Below, one piece after another: positions 6,742 through 8,632 of a DNA stretch of 8,632 nt. Under the pieces are notes generated by a model. It was not told the DNA's origin, ran no database searches, and worked only from the letters and a program-made list of their open reading frames with translations. Source of the stretch: Deltaproteobacteria bacterium (GTDB taxonomy: Bacteria; Myxococcota_A; SURF-8). The stretch is taken from positions 1 through 8,632 of the forward strand of contig JAKQSH010000233.1 of NCBI GenBank assembly GCA_029570245.1, in the 5' to 3' direction. The position numbers were made by a program, and so were the translations under genes. Position 1 is the stretch's first letter; the number at the start of each line of letters is the position of its first letter.

Positions 6742-6753
6742 TGTCATTTGACA
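6742..6753. promoter_or_regulatory. Dyad TGTCATTTGACA overlapping the -35 box, candidate operator
   Basis: TGTCA-TT-TGACA is a perfect five-base dyad. Its right arm is contained in the -35 hexamer TTGACA (6748-6753) of the plus-strand promoter, and its left arm lies eight bases from the minus-strand TATAAT at 6734-6729. A protein bound here could block plus-strand transcription and affect the divergent gene. The GbsR/MarR-type regulator encoded two genes downstream is a natural candidate, but this is inference. Confidence 0.45.
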
Positions 6754-6777
6754 GGAACCCGAATGAAACGTTATTAT
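6748..6777 (+). promoter_or_regulatory. Sigma70-type promoter of the Cys-module lipoprotein operon
   Basis: TTGACA (6748-6753) is a perfect -35 box. TATTAT (6772-6777) is a five-of-six -10 box after an 18-base spacer, one base longer than ideal. The predicted transcription start near 6784 leaves a leader of about 35 bases with a GGAG ribosome binding site (6809-6812) six bases before the ATG. Confidence 0.72.
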
Positions 6778-6818
6778 TAATAAACATGTAGACATCTTAT
6801 CTGCAAACGGAGTTCAAA

Positions 6819-7655
6819 ATGTACAGATTTTTCGTCGCCGCTGTAATTGCGCTGCTGCTTTTTTCTTCATGCAGCGGAGAAGAAGAAAACAATAACAATG
6901 ATCTGCTCTGCAACGGCCAGGAATTCACCTGCCAGGGAGAATGGTTGCAGATTTGCGGCGCCAACGGGCGCTACGCCTACGAATCCTGCGACGATATCTG
7001 TGAACAATTCGGACAGATTTTCAGCGGAGAATGCAAACTGGACGCAGAACGCGGACACGACTTTTGCGTCTGTGTCGATGAATGTTGTGAGCAGGATAAA
7101 ACGCAATGTGCCGGGGCCGAGCTCGAAATCTGCGACAACTGCAACTGGGTCGAAGTTGATTGCGACGAAGTCTGTGGAGCCGGAGGACAGAGTTCCATAG
7201 GCTGCGGGCTCGGCCAGGACGGCCTTACCGCCGAATGCCTCTGCACAGGCGAAGGCAGCGATGGCGATTCCGAAAGCGGGCAACTCGAAGGTTTCTGTGC
7301 TTCAGCCGGCCTCACGAAATGCGGAGAATCGCTTATAAGCGCCTGTGAAGGCGGCGGAGTCAGAACCGAGTCCTGCCGCGAAAAATGCGAAGACCTGGAT
7401 TACTATTACGATTACTGCGAACTGAATCTCGACGACGGCAAAGAAGTGTGCCATTGCACCGCAAAGCAGGAATCGGACACCTGCCGTGAAAACAAGCCGG
7501 TCTGCATCGGAGATTTCATAAGCGCCTGCGTTGATGGGGAGATCAGTCGCCTTAACTGCCTGCTTCTTTGCGATGAGGCTGGAATGGACTACGATTCGTG
7601 CGTAAACGACTCGGATCGCGGTCACGATGTCTGCCTGTGCACCGAACGCGAATAG
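6819..7655 (+). CDS. Lipoprotein with four tandem eight-cysteine modules
   Basis: This 278-residue protein has a signal peptide (MYRFFVAAVIALLLFSS) and a likely lipidated Cys18, then an acidic Glu/Asn spacer. The rest is four copies of a module of about 54 residues with the spacing C-x6/7-C-x7-C-x9/10-C-x3-C-x9/10-C-x10-C-x-C: 31-85, 90-142, 160-213 and 222-274. Each closes with C-x-C (CVC, CLC, CHC, CLC), usually followed by an acidic residue or Thr. Module 2 has two additional cysteines (89 and 108). An acidic linker with GSDGDSESG (146-154) separates modules 2 and 3. Thirty-five cysteines in all imply a disulfide-rigid, extracytoplasmic protein. I do not recognise the module as a named family; it recalls EGF-like or other small disulfide domains without matching their spacing. 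It is the first gene after a good promoter, and the regulator gene follows after ten bases. Confidence 0.85.
   Translation: MYRFFVAAVIALLLFSSCSGEEENNNNDLLCNGQEFTCQGEWLQICGANGRYAYESCDDICEQFGQIFSGECKLDAERGHDFCVCVDECCEQDKTQCAGAELEICDNCNWVEVDCDEVCGAGGQSSIGCGLGQDGLTAECLCTGEGSDGDSESGQLEGFCASAGLTKCGESLISACEGGGVRTESCREKCEDLDYYYDYCELNLDDGKEVCHCTAKQESDTCRENKPVCIGDFISACVDGEISRLNCLLLCDEAGMDYDSCVNDSDRGHDVCLCTERE
6909..7640 (+). repeat. Four protein-level tandem repeats (Cys modules 1-4)
   Basis: The modules lie at 6909-7073, 7086-7244, 7296-7457 and 7482-7640. The cysteine spacing is nearly invariant, while other residues differ widely. Modules 3 and 4 share LISAC/FISAC after the second cysteine, and modules 1 and 4 share RGHDFCVC/RGHDVCLC at the end. 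The DNA copies have diverged, so the duplications look old and are under selection for fold rather than recent expansions. Confidence 0.75.
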
Positions 7656-7657
7656 GA
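7654..7657 (+). promoter_or_regulatory. Ribosome binding site overlapping the upstream stop codon
   Basis: AGGA begins inside the TAG stop codon (7653-7655) of the Cys-module lipoprotein and lies eight bases before the ATG at 7666. This supports ATG 7666 as the start of the regulator rather than the upstream in-frame ATG at 7627, which lies inside the lipoprotein gene. It also suggests translational coupling. Confidence 0.6.
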
Positions 7658-7665
7658 TCGGATAT

Positions 7666-8184
7666 ATGCTGAATCAAACCGGAAATCTGGAAAGCCTTCA
7701 GGAACGATTCATCGACGCGGTGGGGCGCTTCGCCAAGGAAATAGGCATTACCGGATACACCGAAGGGCGCGTTTTCGGTTATCTCATGCTGGCATCCAAA
7801 GCGCTTTCTCAGGACGACCTTGTGGATGGTCTGCAGATTTCGCGCGGCAAGGTTTCTACCGCACTGAAGATTCTGACGGATCAGAATTTCGTTAAAAAAA
7901 CCGGTGTGCGCGGATCGCGTAAAGAATTCTACGCCGCCGAACTCAACTTGTGGAAGGTTACGCTTTCGTATCTGCTGCATCAGATCGGAGGGCGTCTGGC
8001 GAACCTGCTTGAAGTGTTCGAGCAGATTCTTGCCGATGGCAACGAAATGAAAAAAAACGGACAGAACGCATTCGAACGCCGCGCCGCCGCCCATCTGGTC
8101 AGGCGAGTAGAAAAGCTTCAGGGATTCGCCAGAGCCGCACAATCTCTGCTCAGGCAGATACAGGCGGTGGCAAATCTCGGTTGA
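7666..8184 (+). CDS. GbsR/MarR-type winged-helix transcriptional regulator
   Basis: This 172-residue cytoplasmic protein matches the length and layout of GbsR-family repressors, relatives of MarR. After an N-terminal helix (FIDAVGRFAKEIG) comes a winged helix-turn-helix at about 32-92: YTEGRVFGYLMLASKALSQD, helix DDLVDGLQ, recognition helix SRGKVSTALKILTD (59-72), and a basic wing with GVRGSRKEFY (80-89). The remaining helices (LWKVTLSYLLHQIGGRLANL and the Arg-rich end) would form the dimerisation part. Known GbsR proteins control choline/betaine uptake genes; no such genes are near, so the signal here is unknown. It lies between two lipoprotein genes and most likely regulates its own operon, with the dyad at 6742-6753 as candidate operator. 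ATG 7666 is chosen on the ribosome binding site at 7654; starting at 7627 would add 13 residues overlapping the upstream gene. Confidence 0.85.
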   Translation: MLNQTGNLESLQERFIDAVGRFAKEIGITGYTEGRVFGYLMLASKALSQDDLVDGLQISRGKVSTALKILTDQNFVKKTGVRGSRKEFYAAELNLWKVTLSYLLHQIGGRLANLLEVFEQILADGNEMKKNGQNAFERRAAAHLVRRVEKLQGFARAAQSLLRQIQAVANLG

Positions 8185-8230
8185 ACATTCCTGCATGGAC
8201 TCTAAACCCTGGGGTGGAAAGGAGGTTCGC

Positions 8231-8632
8231 ATGGAAAAAGGTTTTTGGGGTAAAGCTCTTGTGCTGGTTTTTCTGTCCGTAATGGTCTCCTGCACAGACA
8301 ACAGCGATAATGAATTGACGGGTTGCGCCAGCGACAACGACTGTAAAGGAGATCGAATCTGCCTTGACGGAATTTGCGTTGACCCAGCCGCCGAAGGTGA
8401 AGGCGAAGGTGAGGGTGAGAGTGAGGGTGAAGGCGAAGGTGAAGGCGAAGGCGAAGGCGAAGGCGATCAGGAGTATGCCTGCACACCTGATTCATACCGT
8501 TGTCGCAACGAGCAGGAACTTGAATACTGCCCCGACGGCAGCAAATGGATATTTTATCGCAGTTGCGATTCTGATCAGAAATGCGTAAGCGACCGCTGCG
8601 AAGACAATTCATTGGACGGCGATGAAGAACAG
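8231..8632 (+). CDS. Cys-rich lipoprotein with Glu-Gly linker, 3' end outside the window
   Basis: The frame opens at ATG 8231 after a very good ribosome binding site (AAGGAGG, five bases before) and runs to the right edge, giving 134 codons. It has a signal peptide (MEKGFWGKALVLVFLSVMVS) with likely lipidated Cys21. Then comes a small motif C32-x5-C38-x5-C44-x4-C49, nearly identical in layout to that in the lipoprotein at 6327-6581. Twelve Glu-Gly-type dipeptides follow (55-78, one Glu-Ser), then a second Cys region: C84-x6-C91-x8-C100-x11-C112-x5-C118-x4-C123. That region resembles the first half of the modules of the 6819 lipoprotein. An acidic DGDEEQ segment leads out of the window. It probably shares a transcript with the regulator gene, 46 bases upstream. 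It should be anchored in the membrane with a rigid head on a flexible acidic stalk; ligand and role are unknown. Confidence 0.85.
   Translation, partial: MEKGFWGKALVLVFLSVMVSCTDNSDNELTGCASDNDCKGDRICLDGICVDPAAEGEGEGEGESEGEGEGEGEGEGEGDQEYACTPDSYRCRNEQELEYCPDGSKWIFYRSCDSDQKCVSDRCEDNSLDGDEEQ
8393..8464 (+). repeat. Hexanucleotide tandem repeat GARGGY, 12 units, coding for Glu-Gly
   Basis: Twelve six-base units of the form GAA/GAG-GGT/GGC (one reads GAG-AGT) encode the Glu-Gly linker. The last four units are identical (GAAGGC). Because the unit is six bases, gain or loss of copies keeps the frame and changes only linker length. The pure end favours replication slippage, so copy number may vary between strains. 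Confidence 0.85.

Noticed and set aside
7627..7665. Earlier in-frame start of the regulator at 7627.
   Set aside because: It lies inside the upstream lipoprotein gene without a ribosome binding site, while ATG 7666 has AGGA eight bases upstream and gives the usual GbsR length.
7552..8337. Minus-strand open frame of 261 codons.
   Set aside because: It is antisense to the GbsR-type regulator and both neighbouring lipoproteins; its translation has no domain, and the plus-strand genes have good ribosome binding sites.
8393..8464. Tandem repeat as a possible CRISPR array.
   Set aside because: The unit is six bases without spacers and is in frame within a coding region.
8364..8588. Plus-strand frame rich in Lys-Val and Lys-Ala pairs.
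   Set aside because: It is the hexanucleotide repeat of the lipoprotein read in another frame.

Overview
The window looks like a piece of chromosome from a Gram-negative bacterium of the Myxococcota / former Deltaproteobacteria type. Three things point that way, all by inference: a very large tetratricopeptide-repeat (TPR) protein, several lipoproteins with short Cys-rich C-x5-C type motifs joined to acidic Asp/Glu/Gly linkers, and roughly balanced base composition. No rRNA, tRNA, CRISPR array, transposase, integrase or phage gene is visible, so there is no direct sign of a mobile element.

Minus-strand block (1-6581, transcribed right to left): a small Cys-rich lipoprotein (6581-6327), a rhomboid-family intramembrane serine protease with an extra C-terminal domain (6221-4938), and a flavin-dependent pyridine nucleotide-disulfide oxidoreductase of the CoA-disulfide reductase / NADH oxidase type (4914-3553). 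The protease and oxidoreductase genes are 23 bases apart and probably share a transcript. A strong sigma70-type promoter starts directly after the oxidoreductase stop codon and drives a HEAT-repeat lipoprotein (3382-2474). A 260-base intergenic region follows, holding a nested stem-loop and several short direct and inverted repeats. The block ends with the first 737 codons of a large TPR protein that runs off the left edge (2213-1).

Plus-strand block (6748-8632): a sigma70-type promoter with a perfect -35 box overlapped by a 12-base dyad, then a lipoprotein made of four copies of an eight-cysteine module (6819-7655), a GbsR/MarR-type transcriptional regulator (7666-8184) whose ribosome binding site overlaps the preceding stop codon, and a second lipoprotein (8231 to the right edge) with a Cys-rich N-terminal motif, a Glu-Gly dipeptide linker coded by a hexanucleotide tandem repeat, and another Cys-rich segment.

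The most interesting part is 6327-8632. Three secreted, lipid-anchored, Cys-rich proteins sit around one regulator, two of them with the same short C-x5-C-x5-C motif and all with acidic low-complexity stretches. This suggests a regulated cell-surface protein set, possibly adhesive or sensory. The sequence does not show what it binds or does. The protease, oxidoreductase and HEAT/TPR genes look like ordinary chromosomal genes, with some unusual details noted under findings.
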